From CAYONP01 sp964405335 (GTDB lineage Bacteria > Armatimonadota > UBA10988): a DNA stretch of 33,430 bases. Every line of letters begins with the position of its first letter. Position 1 is the first letter of the stretch. Of the stretch, positions 1 to 8,196 are shown piece after piece. Location: the NCBI GenBank assembly GCA_964405335.1, contig CAYONP010000068.1, positions 1 through 33,430 on the forward strand, written 5' to 3'. Below the pieces are notes generated by a model. It did no database searches and was not told where the DNA came from. It saw nothing but the letters and a program-made list of their open reading frames with translations. Both the position numbers and the translations under genes were made by a program.

Positions 1-88
<88 letters not shown>

Positions 89-205
89 CGATGCTCCTCC
101 TTGTCTTTGATCGACCGGCTGGCCACGCGCAGCGCGACATGGCCGATCGCCATTCTATCGCGCGCCGAGACAGAAAGCAGGAGGAGCGGGCGAGTTGAAC
201 GACGC

Positions 206-299
206 GGTAGGGGCGGATCTCAGACCCGCCCGAATGCCGACGAACCCGCTTCCAGATCGGATCGCCTCGCCAGTGGGCTGGTCTGGGACGTGCCCCTGC
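206..299. repeat. Hairpin repeat, family A copy 1 (about 94 bp)
   Basis: The element begins GGTAGGGGC and ends GTGCCCCTGC, with imperfect inverted arms (GATCTCAGACC on the left, GGTCTGGGAC on the right). Its sequence closely matches the reverse complement of the element at 33319-33414, including the middle part CGAACCCGCTTCCAG. It lies in the 303-base gap between two pilin genes (89-391). Apart from this repeat and the hairpin at 347-372, I see nothing else in that gap. Confidence 0.75.
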
Positions 300-346
300 A
301 GCGAATGTCTACATGCCTGGATCGATGGACATCCGGATATGGCGAA

Positions 347-372
347 CGGCCGGGCGCTCGAGCGCCCGGCCG
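347..372 (-). terminator. Perfect 26-bp palindrome behind a pseudopilin gene
   Basis: CGGCCGGGCGCTC is followed directly by its reverse complement. It lies 20 bases beyond the stop codon of the minus-strand pseudopilin at 392-1171. There is no T-tract, so it is a terminator-like or mRNA-stabilising hairpin rather than a classical intrinsic terminator. A similar GC-only hairpin follows the other complete pseudopilin (23913-23941). Confidence 0.5.
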
Positions 373-391
373 TGGCATGAACCCGGCCTGC

Positions 392-1171
392 TCAGTCGGT
401 GTCGCGGCAGGTCCAGAGGTTCTTCGGCGCGAAGGTGGCGTTGAAGTTCATGAACTTCACGTGGCCGTCCATGAACCCGCAGGTGAGCGCGCCCTCACGC
501 ATGCGCTGCGCCTGGCTGGCGCTCTGTAGGCCCATGTGCCGGCCGGCGTCGGCCTGGCCGTCAATTGAGGGCAGGTCATAGACGCCGTTGCCGCCGTCGT
601 GATTCCAGGGCGAGACGCCCCGGCCGTCGGTCAGGCCGATGACCTCCGCCGGCGAGGCGATTTCGGCCAGGGCGCCGACGCGGAAGGGACCGTTCGAGAA
701 GGCCGGCATGCCGGCCGGCTGGTTGAAGTTGTTGACCCCGTAGCTGTGCGACACGCCCGAGGGCAGGGTCATGCCGGTCGCCGCGTCGGTGGTCGACGTG
801 CCGCCCCGCATGCGCCAGAAGCGGTTCGGCACGATGTTCGTGTTGACCGCCATCTTGTTCCGCCACGAGGGGCAGTCCATCGCCTGCGAGTTCTTGATGT
901 ACGGCTGGACCAAGTCGCTCCAGCCATACGACTGGATGTTGTCGGTGCCGCCGACCGACGGCGGACAGAGGATCTCGTCGTAATCCTGGGTGTACATCAG
1001 GATGCCGAGCGTGATCTGCTTGACGTTGCTCACACAGGTGGCCTGTCGTGCCTTCTCGCGCGCCTTGGCGAAGACCGGGAAGAGGATCGCCGCCAGGATG
1101 GCGATGATGGCGATGACGACCAGCAGCTCGATCAGCGTGAACCCGGAACGGCTGGGTCGACGACTCCACAT
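392..1171 (-). CDS. Type IV pilin-like protein with DGH-motif C-terminus (pseudopilin)
   Basis: A 259-residue pseudopilin, probably processed by a prepilin peptidase and carried in a type II secretion or type IV pilus-like machine. The leader is nine residues plus Gly10, with cleavage expected between Gly10 and Phe11 and the conserved Glu at residue 15. The membrane helix (about 11-33) is followed by F-P-V-F-A-K-A-R-E-K-A-R-Q and a Cys-containing helix. The globular domain has Asp-Tyr-Asp after the helix and ends with F-M-D-G-H-V-K-F, the signature of the DUF1559-like family abundant in Armatimonadota and Planctomycetes. I chose the ATG at 1171 because AAGGAGA stands seven bases before it; upstream in-frame codons lack such a site. 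No secretion-machine gene is nearby. The substrate or partner is unknown. Confidence 0.9.
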   Translation of the reverse strand: MWSRRPSRSGFTLIELLVVIAIIAILAAILFPVFAKAREKARQATCVSNVKQITLGILMYTQDYDEILCPPSVGGTDNIQSYGWSDLVQPYIKNSQAMDCPSWRNKMAVNTNIVPNRFWRMRGGTSTTDAATGMTLPSGVSHSYGVNNFNQPAGMPAFSNGPFRVGALAEIASPAEVIGLTDGRGVSPWNHDGGNGVYDLPSIDGQADAGRHMGLQSASQAQRMREGALTCGFMDGHVKFMNFNATFAPKNLWTCRDTD

Positions 1172-1344
1172 GGAGGTTCTCCTTGGAAGGATCGCTGCCG
1201 CGCGGAAACGCGGCGTCCGTGCATTCGACACCGCACCACAGCACCCTTCCCAGCCCGACCGACACATTAGTGTACAACGAATCTGCCCGAGGCAGCGTGG
1301 CGCGCGGGCCCTTTCCGAGCTAACCTGGGGGCAGGAGCCCGGCG

Positions 1345-3945
1345 ATGTGGTGCCTGGTGCTGGCCGCCCTCTTGGCGCCGGCCGGCGGTCTCTTCAACGG
1401 CGAGTTCGCCCTCGACGACGACGGCGACGGCGTGCCCGACGGCTGGACCACCAGCGGCGATGCCGGCGTGGTCCAGCGGCTCGAGCGCGTGCCCGACGGC
1501 GACGGCTTCGCCGCCCGGCTCACCTGCACCGCCTTCCGGCACAGCGGCCCGGCCAGCCACGCCATGCTCGCGCAGGTCGGCCGGGTGCGGCTCGAGGCCG
1601 GCCGATACTACCGCTTCCGCTGCCGCGTGCGGGGCGAGGGACTGGTCGCCCAGGCGGTCAGCGTGGCCATCCAGGATACCGCCGTGTGGGACACCTGCGG
1701 CCTCAGCGCGATGCTCCCGGTGGCCCACGAGTGGGTCGAGCACGAGCGGGTCTTCCGCGCCACCCGCAGCGTCGCCGAGACCAGCCGGCTGCAACTCTGG
1801 TTCGCCGCGGTCGGCACCGTCTGGTTCGCCGACCTGGCCATCGAACCGAGCGAACCGCGGCCGCGGCGATATCTCGAGGCGCTGCCGCCGACCGACTCGA
1901 ACAACCTCATCCCGAACAGCGGCTTCGAGGCCGGGCCCGGCGGCTGGGGCAGCGTCACCGACGTGCCCGGCTGGGGCGGCAACCTGAACCGGCTGGTCGG
2001 CGCCATCGACGCGGCCGAGCGGCACTCGGGCCGCGCCAGCCTGCGCATCGACGTCGCGCCCGAGGCCGCGCCGAGCATCTACTTCGACTACTTCGACCCC
2101 TACGTCGTCCCCGGCCACATGCCGCTGGCCGCGCACCGCGGTTGGCTCGACGTGACGCCCGGCGCGACCTACACGCTCAGCGCCTGGGTCAAGGCCGACC
2201 GGCCGGGCCTGCCGGTGCGCCTGCGGCTCTACCACGGCGACCGGCGCTACCAGGAGCAGCAGACCGCCGCCGGCGTCGAGTGGACCCGCGTGTGGTTCAC
2301 CGCGCGCGCCGAGACAGCCCAGCTCTTCGGCGCGGTCGGCCCCGACCTGCGCGCGGCCGACCCGCCCACGGGCCGGCTCTGGCTCGATGACGTGCAGCTC
2401 GAACGGGGCGAGACCGCCGGCGACTGGGCGCCCCGCGAACCGGTCTGCGCCGCGGTGACCATCGCCGACGGCCGACCGCGGGTGACCGTCACCGCGCCGC
2501 CGGGCGAGACCGTCGCGCTCGCCTGGACGGTGAGCGATGCCGCCGGCGCCACCGTCGCGGCGGGCGATGAGCGGCTCGCCGTCGGCGACCAGCCGGCCGT
2601 CCTGCGCCCCGTGCCGGACGACCTGCCGCGCGGCTTCTACCGCCTGGCGGTGACCGCCGCCGGCGGCACCGTCACGCCACCACGGCCGGTGCGCTTCGCG
2701 GTGCTGCCGGCCAACCCGCGTGACGACACCATCTGCGGCATGAACCACGCCTACCCGACCGCCGAGTTGCTCGACGCCTGCCGCGACATGGGCGTCGGCT
2801 GGTTCCGTGATTGGTCGTACCAGTGGCGGCTGATCGAGCCCGAGCCGGGCCGGCTCGATTTCGCCGTGCCCGACGCGCAGGTCGACCGCGTGCTGGCTCA
2901 CCGGCTGCGAGTGCTGGCGCTGCTGCCCTTCCCGTCAACGCTCTGGTCGACCACGGCGCCCGAGGCGGTGGACGGCGAGCGGTTGTCGGTGCTCGACCGC
3001 GTGGCTCACGCGCCGCGCGACCTGGACGAGTTTGCCCGCTACGTGCGCGAAACAGTGGCTCATCTGCGCGGGCGGATCGACAGCTTCGAGATCTTCAACG
3101 AGCCGGTCTACACGCAGTACTCATTGCCGCGGCGTTTCGGCTACACCGTCGACGAATATGTCCGTCACCTGCGCGTCGCCGCGGCGGCCGTGCGTGAGGC
3201 GAACCCCGCGGCGACGGTGATCGGCGGCATCCAGAGCGGTCCGGAGTACCTCACCGCCGAGCTGATCGCCGCCGGCGGGCTCGAGCCGATCGACGCCCTC
3301 AGCCTCCACGCCTACCCGGGCATGAGCGCGCCGGAGTATCTGATTGAGGGCCTGGAGCGCCTGCGCGCCAACCTGGCCGAGGCCGGCGCCGCCGACTTGC
3401 CGCTGTGGTGGACCGAGGGCGCCTACTATGCCGACGACGACCCCGCCTTCGAGCCGTTCGAGGGCTGGCTCCAGCCGCTGCCCAACGAAGCGTTGCAGGC
3501 GAGTTACACCATCCGGCTGAACGCCATCCTGTGCGGTTACAACACGCGGCGGATCATCTACCACAGCGGCACGCCGGGCAGCATCAACCACGAAACCTAC
3601 GACGGCGTCTGGTTCGATTACGACGGCCGCCCGCGACGGTTGGTGCCCGCCCTGGCGACGTTCAACGAGCTGGTCGGGCCCGAGTTCGTCACGCGCGGCC
3701 GGCTGCCGCTCGATTCGCCCCGGTTCGGCTACGCCTTCGAGTCGGACGGGCGCACCGTGGTCATCGCCTGGACACTCGGCCCGGCCGGCCGGCTGCGCCT
3801 CCCGGCCGGCTTTGACGCCCGCGACCTCGACGGCAACCGCCTGCCCGAGCCGACCCTGACCGACCAGCCGGTCTATCTCCTCGGCCCGGCCGGCGCGGCG
3901 CTCGAGCCGATCACTCAGTCGATTGTTTCGAGCACATTGCGGTAG
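1345..3945 (+). CDS. Secreted glycoside hydrolase, GH39-like TIM barrel with two N-terminal carbohydrate-binding-like modules
   Basis: An 866-residue exported protein. A short signal peptide (about 1-15, M-W-C-L-V-L-A-A-L-L) leads to two jelly-roll-like modules of the CBM4/9 type. One is near residues 16-170 (N-G-E-F...D-G-W) and one near 185-355 (L-I-P-N-S-G-F-E). A linker domain (about 365-450) and a TIM barrel (about 455-790) follow. The barrel has the clan A pattern: N-E-P with acid/base Glu586, and W-W-T-E-G with the likely nucleophile Glu691. This suggests a retaining glycosidase acting on plant or microbial polysaccharide; the substrate cannot be read from sequence. AGGAG lies seven bases before the ATG. 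The last 31 bases overlap the convergent DinB-family gene. Confidence 0.8.
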   Translation: MWCLVLAALLAPAGGLFNGEFALDDDGDGVPDGWTTSGDAGVVQRLERVPDGDGFAARLTCTAFRHSGPASHAMLAQVGRVRLEAGRYYRFRCRVRGEGLVAQAVSVAIQDTAVWDTCGLSAMLPVAHEWVEHERVFRATRSVAETSRLQLWFAAVGTVWFADLAIEPSEPRPRRYLEALPPTDSNNLIPNSGFEAGPGGWGSVTDVPGWGGNLNRLVGAIDAAERHSGRASLRIDVAPEAAPSIYFDYFDPYVVPGHMPLAAHRGWLDVTPGATYTLSAWVKADRPGLPVRLRLYHGDRRYQEQQTAAGVEWTRVWFTARAETAQLFGAVGPDLRAADPPTGRLWLDDVQLERGETAGDWAPREPVCAAVTIADGRPRVTVTAPPGETVALAWTVSDAAGATVAAGDERLAVGDQPAVLRPVPDDLPRGFYRLAVTAAGGTVTPPRPVRFAVLPANPRDDTICGMNHAYPTAELLDACRDMGVGWFRDWSYQWRLIEPEPGRLDFAVPDAQVDRVLAHRLRVLALLPFPSTLWSTTAPEAVDGERLSVLDRVAHAPRDLDEFARYVRETVAHLRGRIDSFEIFNEPVYTQYSLPRRFGYTVDEYVRHLRVAAAAVREANPAATVIGGIQSGPEYLTAELIAAGGLEPIDALSLHAYPGMSAPEYLIEGLERLRANLAEAGAADLPLWWTEGAYYADDDPAFEPFEGWLQPLPNEALQASYTIRLNAILCGYNTRRIIYHSGTPGSINHETYDGVWFDYDGRPRRLVPALATFNELVGPEFVTRGRLPLDSPRFGYAFESDGRTVVIAWTLGPAGRLRLPAGFDARDLDGNRLPEPTLTDQPVYLLGPAGAALEPITQSIVSSTLR

Positions 3946-4400
3946 CCGGAGGCGAGGGGTCGGTCGGGGTGGCGGATGCGCCACAGGCCGGCCAGGTGGC
4001 CGGCGTGGTGAGCGTCGTGGCGGGCGAGGTGGCAGATTACCCAGGCGACGCTCAAGCGGCGGCCTTCGCCGTCGTCGATCGGCCGCGCCAGGTCAGCGTC
4101 GGTCAGCGAGTCGAGCCAGGCGTCAGTGATCCGCCGTTCGGCGGCCAGCAGGTCACCCAGCGCGGCGACGCCGAGCGGCTCGTCGGCACCCGGCTCGGGC
4201 GCCGGCTCGCCTGTGCAGCGGCTGCGCCAGGCGTGCTCGGCCAGGGCGACATGCACGATCTGCTCGCGCGGGCTCATCATCGTGGCCGCCGGCCGGTGAC
4301 CGAGGTCGTCGGATTCGTGGGCGGCCAGCACCAGCAGCAGCCGCCGGCGGCAGAAGCGCAGGTTGTCACGCAGCACGGCCAGGAGCGGCGCCTCGTCCAT
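3915..4400 (-). CDS. DinB-family metalloprotein
   Basis: A 161-residue four-helix protein of the DinB/DUF664 fold. It has the usual spread of metal-binding histidines: one in the second helix (H-V-A-L-A-E-H-A-W) and the cluster H-D-A-H-H-A-G-H-L near the C-terminus. Family members include thiol-dependent S-transferases (bacillithiol or mycothiol type) and many proteins of unknown role; nothing here fixes the substrate. I prefer the ATG at 4400, with GGAG six bases upstream, over the GTG at 4430, which has no ribosome binding site. Its 3-prime end overlaps the glycoside hydrolase gene by 31 bases tail to tail, and I see no terminator between them. Confidence 0.8.
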   Translation of the reverse strand: MDEAPLLAVLRDNLRFCRRRLLLVLAAHESDDLGHRPAATMMSPREQIVHVALAEHAWRSRCTGEPAPEPGADEPLGVAALGDLLAAERRITDAWLDSLTDADLARPIDDGEGRRLSVAWVICHLARHDAHHAGHLAGLWRIRHPDRPLASGYRNVLETID

Positions 4401-4588
4401 GCCGGTCTCCGACGCCACCTTCGCCACCACCGCCGCGATTCCTGTTGCGCCGCCGTTGCGTGCCTGCCGGGTCTTCTGTTTCCAGAATCTTTTACGGCCG
4501 ACTCATGGCCGCGAAATCAGAACGAAACCATCGCTTCCGAGACTCCCCGCCGAGGACCCCGGCCGCCCGGCCGGGCGCGGAGAGAGTG

Positions 4589-6061
4589 ATGCGGCGAGTC
4601 ATCGGAGCGATGCTGATCGGTTGGCTGGTCTGCAGCGGAGCCTGGGCGCAGGGCGAGGTACCGGCCGACGAGCCGGTTACCACGGCGCTGGGCCAGGGCC
4701 TGCCCGAGCCCGGTGCGGAGAGCGTGCCGGACGTGCCGATCCCGGTCGACGCGGCGGCGGCCTCCGGCGTCGAGGGCGAGGAGGCGGCACTGACCGTCGA
4801 CCAGCTCAAATCGTGGGGCGATGCGCTGTGGACCTGTCTGGCGGCGTTCCTGGTCTTCTTCATGCAGGCCGGCTTCGCGCTGGTCGAGTGTGGTTTCACC
4901 CGCGCCAAGAACGCGGTCAACATCATCATGAAGAACCTCATGGACTTCGCCATGGGGTCGATTGCCTTCTGGCTGCTCGGCTTCGGGCTGATGTTCGGCG
5001 CCTCGAACGGGCTGTTCGGCACCAGCGAGTTCATGCCCGACGGGCTCGATCTGAGCGGCGGTCTGGACCACTGGGAGATGACCTTCTGGTTGTTCCAGAC
5101 GGTCTTCGCGGCCACCGCGGCGACGATTGTCTCGGGCGCCATGGCCGAGCGCACGAAGTTCACCTCGTACCTGATCTACAGCGTGGTCATCTCGGCGGTG
5201 ATCTACCCGGTCTTCGGGAGCTGGGCTTGGGGCAGCCTGTACCAGGGCGAAGGCTGGTTGTCGAACCTCGGCTTCATCGACTATGCCGGCTCGACGGTGG
5301 TGCACAGCGTCGGCGGCTGGGCCGCTCTCGCCGGCGCGATCGTGCTCGGCCCGCGGATCGGCAAGTACGGGCCCGACGGCCGGCCGCGGGCCATTCCCGG
5401 CCACAACCTGCCGATGGCCGCCCTCGGCGTGTTCATCCTCTGGCTCGGCTGGTTCGGGTTCAACCCGGGCAGCACCACCTGCCTCGACGGCGGTGAGTTC
5501 GCCCGCGTGGCGGTGACCACCAATCTGGCCGCGGCGGCCGGCGCCATCACGGCGATGATCACCGCCTGGCTGCGCTTCGGCAAGCCCGACGCGTCGATGA
5601 CCCTCAACGGCGCGCTGGCCGGCCTGGTGGCCATCACCGCGCCGTGCTACAACGTCTCGCCGCTGTCGGCCATGCTAATCGGCGGCATCGGCGGCGTGCT
5701 GGTCGTCCTGGCGGTGATCACCATCGAGAAGCTGGGCATCGACGATCCGGTCGGCGCGGTCTCGGTCCACGGCGTCTGCGGTGCCTGGGGCACGCTGTCG
5801 GCCGGCCTGTTCGCCCAGGAGGCGTTCGGCGGCACCAACGGCCTGCTGCACGGCGGCGGTCTCGAACCGGTGCTGATCCAGCTCGCCGGCATCGGGGCCT
5901 GCTTCGCCTGGACCTTCATCCTCGCCTTCGCCCTGTTCAAGCTGCTCGCCGCGACGGTTGGCCTGCGGGTCACCGCCGAGGAGGAGCTGGAGGGGCTCGA
6001 CGTCGGCGAGCACGGCATGGAGGCCTACGCCGTCGACACCATGCGGGCCGAGATGTCGTAA
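4589..6061 (+). CDS. amt: Ammonium transporter with signal peptide and periplasmic N-terminal extension
   Basis: A 490-residue Amt/MEP/Rh channel that conducts ammonium across the inner membrane. A cleavable signal peptide (1-21, ending G-A-W-A-Q) and an acidic, Pro/Ala-rich stretch (about 22-70) come before the usual 11-helix core. Core landmarks are Q-A-G-F-A-L-V-E-C-G, A-E-R-T-K-F, D-Y-A-G-S-T-V-V-H (ammonium-binding Asp and first pore His) and S-V-H-G-V-C-G-A-W-G (second pore His). The ATG at 4589 is chosen because GGAGAG precedes it and the signal peptide starts there; the frame is open for 48 more codons upstream. The usual PII partner glnB is not adjacent. A hairpin at 6094-6120 ends the unit. 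Confidence 0.93.
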   Translation: MRRVIGAMLIGWLVCSGAWAQGEVPADEPVTTALGQGLPEPGAESVPDVPIPVDAAAASGVEGEEAALTVDQLKSWGDALWTCLAAFLVFFMQAGFALVECGFTRAKNAVNIIMKNLMDFAMGSIAFWLLGFGLMFGASNGLFGTSEFMPDGLDLSGGLDHWEMTFWLFQTVFAATAATIVSGAMAERTKFTSYLIYSVVISAVIYPVFGSWAWGSLYQGEGWLSNLGFIDYAGSTVVHSVGGWAALAGAIVLGPRIGKYGPDGRPRAIPGHNLPMAALGVFILWLGWFGFNPGSTTCLDGGEFARVAVTTNLAAAAGAITAMITAWLRFGKPDASMTLNGALAGLVAITAPCYNVSPLSAMLIGGIGGVLVVLAVITIEKLGIDDPVGAVSVHGVCGAWGTLSAGLFAQEAFGGTNGLLHGGGLEPVLIQLAGIGACFAWTFILAFALFKLLAATVGLRVTAEEELEGLDVGEHGMEAYAVDTMRAEMS

Positions 6062-6093
6062 CCGGACTCACTGCACACCTCGCTCCGACCGAA

Positions 6094-6120
6094 CCGCCCC
6101 GCGGGTCCTCCGCGGGGCGG
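6094..6120 (+). terminator. Terminator hairpin after amt
   Basis: CCGCCCCGCGG, a five-base loop, then CCGCGGGGCGG: an 11-bp perfect stem 32 bases after the amt stop codon. There is no clear T-run, so the strength is uncertain. Confidence 0.6.
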
Positions 6121-6143
6121 ATCGGTTGGGCGCGGTGCGCCGG

Positions 6144-7196
6144 TCAGGCCGACTCGCCGTCTCGTTCGGCGAGCGACAGCCCGCGCTCGCTGGCCGGCTC
6201 GCCGTCGAGGCGGGCGAGCGACAGCGCCGCCTCGCCGGCGTCGAGCCCGGCGGGCAGCAGGTCGCCCCGCTCACTCGCCTCAATCGCCTGGCTGATCGCG
6301 GCGTGGAGGCGCTCGGCGTGCTCGTCGGCGGTGGCGAAGCCGAAGGCGCTGTCGCGGTGGGTCACCTGCCACTCAAACTCGGGCTGCTTGTCCGAGTGGC
6401 CCCAGCGCACGTAGCGGTCGTGCCGCGGGCCGAGGTCGATGCCGATCAGGTCACGCCAGGCGACGTCGGTCCAGCGCCGGCCGCGGCGCACCCGCAGGCC
6501 GTAGACGTCGGCCCGCACCTCGCGCCGCCGGTCGAGCAGCGCATTGCGCAGCAGGCCCAGCGTGCCGACGCTGAGGCCGAACAGGACGGCGACGATGGCC
6601 AGGGCCGCCTCCCTGCCGCTGACCCAGATCGGCAGCCCGACGGCGATCAGCGCCACCACCAGCGCGAGGCGGAGCAGCAGGGCCAGCCAGGGGAACTTCG
6701 GCCGGCAGATCACGCGACCGTCGACCGCGACGCCGAGCCAGGCGGCAACCTGTTCGGCAGGCACCTGGTCGCCAGTGCCGACCGGTGTGCTCGGGTCGAG
6801 GTAGCTGCGGATCAGCCGCGCGGCGGCGGCGGGGCTGTCGAGGCCGGCCAGCCGGTAGGTGCCGCCGGAGCAGTGGACGACCAGGTCGGCGCCGTCCAGG
6901 CCGGCGCCCCCGACTTCGGCCCAGGGCCAGATCACGGCGGGCATCAGCCAGCCGCGGACGCAGAGTCCGTCGTCGCCGACTTCGAGCCGCCGCGCCCGGC
7001 TCAGCGCGCGCATCAAACAGCCGGCACCGACGGCGGCGGCAATCTGCAGCCAGCGCTGGTGCGGGCTGCCGGCGAACCAGAAGCCCAGGCCGGCCGCGAG
7101 CAGCAGGGCGCTGCCCCACAGGTCGCCCCGCGTCCACAGCGGCTGTCCGGCAAAGGTGCGCGGCGGGCGCGGCGGGTCGGATGCATCGAGGGTCAT
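6144..7196 (-). CDS. Membrane protein with two transmembrane-pair plus PH-like modules
   Basis: I recognise no named family. The 350-residue protein shows two repeats of the same layout. Residues about 23-60 form a hydrophobic hairpin and about 65-140 a beta-rich domain (G-L-C-V-R-G-W, then a Val/Leu-rich strand). The motif E-Q-V-A-A-W-L-G-V follows near residue 155, then a second hydrophobic pair (about 170-225) and a second beta-rich domain with Y-G-L-R-V-R-R-G and a C-terminal helix. This resembles bacterial PH (bPH/YdbT-like) membrane proteins. The tail (about 310-350) is rich in Glu, Ala, Ser and Leu, with two similar S-L-A-E/R-x-D-G-E units. The ATG at 7196 has GGAG upstream; the open frame beyond it runs into repeat DNA. 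The next gene upstream on this strand is a shorter relative. Confidence 0.6.
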   Translation of the reverse strand: MTLDASDPPRPPRTFAGQPLWTRGDLWGSALLLAAGLGFWFAGSPHQRWLQIAAAVGAGCLMRALSRARRLEVGDDGLCVRGWLMPAVIWPWAEVGGAGLDGADLVVHCSGGTYRLAGLDSPAAAARLIRSYLDPSTPVGTGDQVPAEQVAAWLGVAVDGRVICRPKFPWLALLLRLALVVALIAVGLPIWVSGREAALAIVAVLFGLSVGTLGLLRNALLDRRREVRADVYGLRVRRGRRWTDVAWRDLIGIDLGPRHDRYVRWGHSDKQPEFEWQVTHRDSAFGFATADEHAERLHAAISQAIEASERGDLLPAGLDAGEAALSLARLDGEPASERGLSLAERDGESA

Positions 7197-7227
7197 GCCG
7201 GGCTGCTCCACTCCGTCCAACAACCCC

Positions 7228-7330
7228 GGCGCAACGAATGCTCCACACGCCGGCGTCGCGGTGGTGCTCTCCGCCGCCTCGTGCCGCACCATCCGCGGCC
7301 GCAACGGTGCGGCGAGCCGCACCCAATGCG
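7228..7330. repeat. Hairpin repeat, family C copy 1
   Basis: The region contains GCCGGCGTCGCGGTGGTGC, an inverted pair GCCGCACC/GGTGCGGC (7283-7290 and 7306-7313), and the compact hairpin GGTGCGG-CGAG-CCGCACC at 7306-7323. The same hairpin, followed by C(A/G)ATGC, recurs at 8148-8165. It sits in the gap between the two PH-like genes. Confidence 0.65.
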
Positions 7331-7331
7331 G

Positions 7332-7928
7332 CTAGTTGTCACCGCGCTCCACGCGGCTCAAGGCGCGGTCGCCAATCTGGTCCTCGATCACGGCTCTGGA
7401 GATCGCCGCCGCGGGCACCCGCATCCGCTCGCGAGCCTCGTCCTCCAATCGACGCAGCCGCCACGCCTTCAGCTCGGCGACGACGCGCAGGATCGGTTGC
7501 GCGTGCGCAAGGCGCAACTGGACGCTCTGATCGCCGACGCTGAGGATCGCGGTCGGACCAAGGACCCGCACCGCGACCATGCGCCACTGGTGTTGCCGCC
7601 ACCCATGGCTACGAGGGTCCTCGATCGAAATACCCCCGGCCGACGCGTGGAGGCGAGTACGAGCTACCGGCGAAGCACGCGACGCGAGCCAAAGAAAGAC
7701 TGCCGGCACACCCAGCATGCCGACCAAGAACACGGCCCCGCCGTCCCAGGAGCCGGTGCCGAAACTGAGGAGCAAGCCTATCGCGATGCCACCGCTGAGC
7801 AGGCAGCCAGCAGCGCCGCGAGCAAACGAAGCATCGGGCGGCAGGCCGCTCGCATAGCACCGATGAGTCGCGCCCGGCTCCACGCCCAACCACGCCTCAA
7901 TCTGCTCGCGAGCCGGCAGCTCGTCCAT
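7332..7928 (-). CDS. Small membrane protein with PH-like domain, relative of the neighbouring downstream gene
   Basis: A 198-residue protein without a named family. Near its N-terminus it carries E-Q-I-E-A-W-L-G-V, the same motif found in the middle of the protein encoded at 6144-7196. Two hydrophobic segments (about 36-56 and 62-83) and a beta-rich cytoplasmic domain (about 90-150; R-L-H-A-S-A-G-G-I-S-I) follow, then a basic C-terminal helix. It therefore looks like one module of the two-module neighbour, suggesting duplication and shared function. ATG 7928 has GGAG six bases upstream. The two genes are separated by a repeat element (7228-7330), so co-transcription is possible but not shown. 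Confidence 0.6.
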   Translation of the reverse strand: MDELPAREQIEAWLGVEPGATHRCYASGLPPDASFARGAAGCLLSGGIAIGLLLSFGTGSWDGGAVFLVGMLGVPAVFLWLASRASPVARTRLHASAGGISIEDPRSHGWRQHQWRMVAVRVLGPTAILSVGDQSVQLRLAHAQPILRVVAELKAWRLRRLEDEARERMRVPAAAISRAVIEDQIGDRALSRVERGDN

Positions 7929-8014
7929 CGCCCGCTCCGGTCACACAGACTACCCCCGGCGTGCCCCGTTGTTCACCAGCCGGGTCGGCTATCCACGCCC
8001 CGCTGAAATGCCCT

Positions 8015-8093
8015 GGTAGGGGCAGCCCTTGTGGCTGCCCGCGACTCAACGAACCCGCTCCAGCAGCGGGCGACCACAAGGGTCGCCCCTACC
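8015..8093. repeat. Hairpin repeat, family A copy 2 (79 bp)
   Basis: GGTAGGGGCAGCCCTTGTGG on the left pairs with CCACAAGGGTCGCCCCTACC on the right (20-bp arms, two mismatches). An inner hairpin CCCGCT-CCAGC-AGCGGG lies between them. The outer GGTAGGGGC and the inner CGAACCCGCT(T)CCAG are shared with copy 1 at 206-299, while the rest of the arms differs. Confidence 0.8.
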
Positions 8094-8128
8094 GGGCCGG
8101 CGCTCGGTGACCCTTATCCAACACTGCC

Positions 8129-8168
8129 ATGCAGCCGGCGTTTCCGTGGTGCGGCGAGCCGCACCCGA
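8129..8168. repeat. Hairpin repeat, family C copy 2
   Basis: It holds GCCGGCG...GTGGTGC merged with the hairpin GGTGCGG-CGAG-CCGCACC (8148-8165), matching both ends of the copy at 7228-7330. It lies 32 bases beyond the stop of the minus-strand helicase gene and could also act as its 3-prime hairpin. Confidence 0.6.
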
Positions 8169-8196
8169 TGCCGAGCCGCCGCCTCCGCGCGCCCGC

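Noticed and set aside
1267..2901. A 544-codon frame on the minus strand
   Set aside because: It is antisense to the glycoside hydrolase gene, which has a signal peptide, recognisable domains and catalytic residues.
5958..8006. A 682-codon frame on the plus strand
   Set aside because: It crosses the end of amt, its terminator and two minus-strand genes with their own ribosome binding sites; the product shows no domain.
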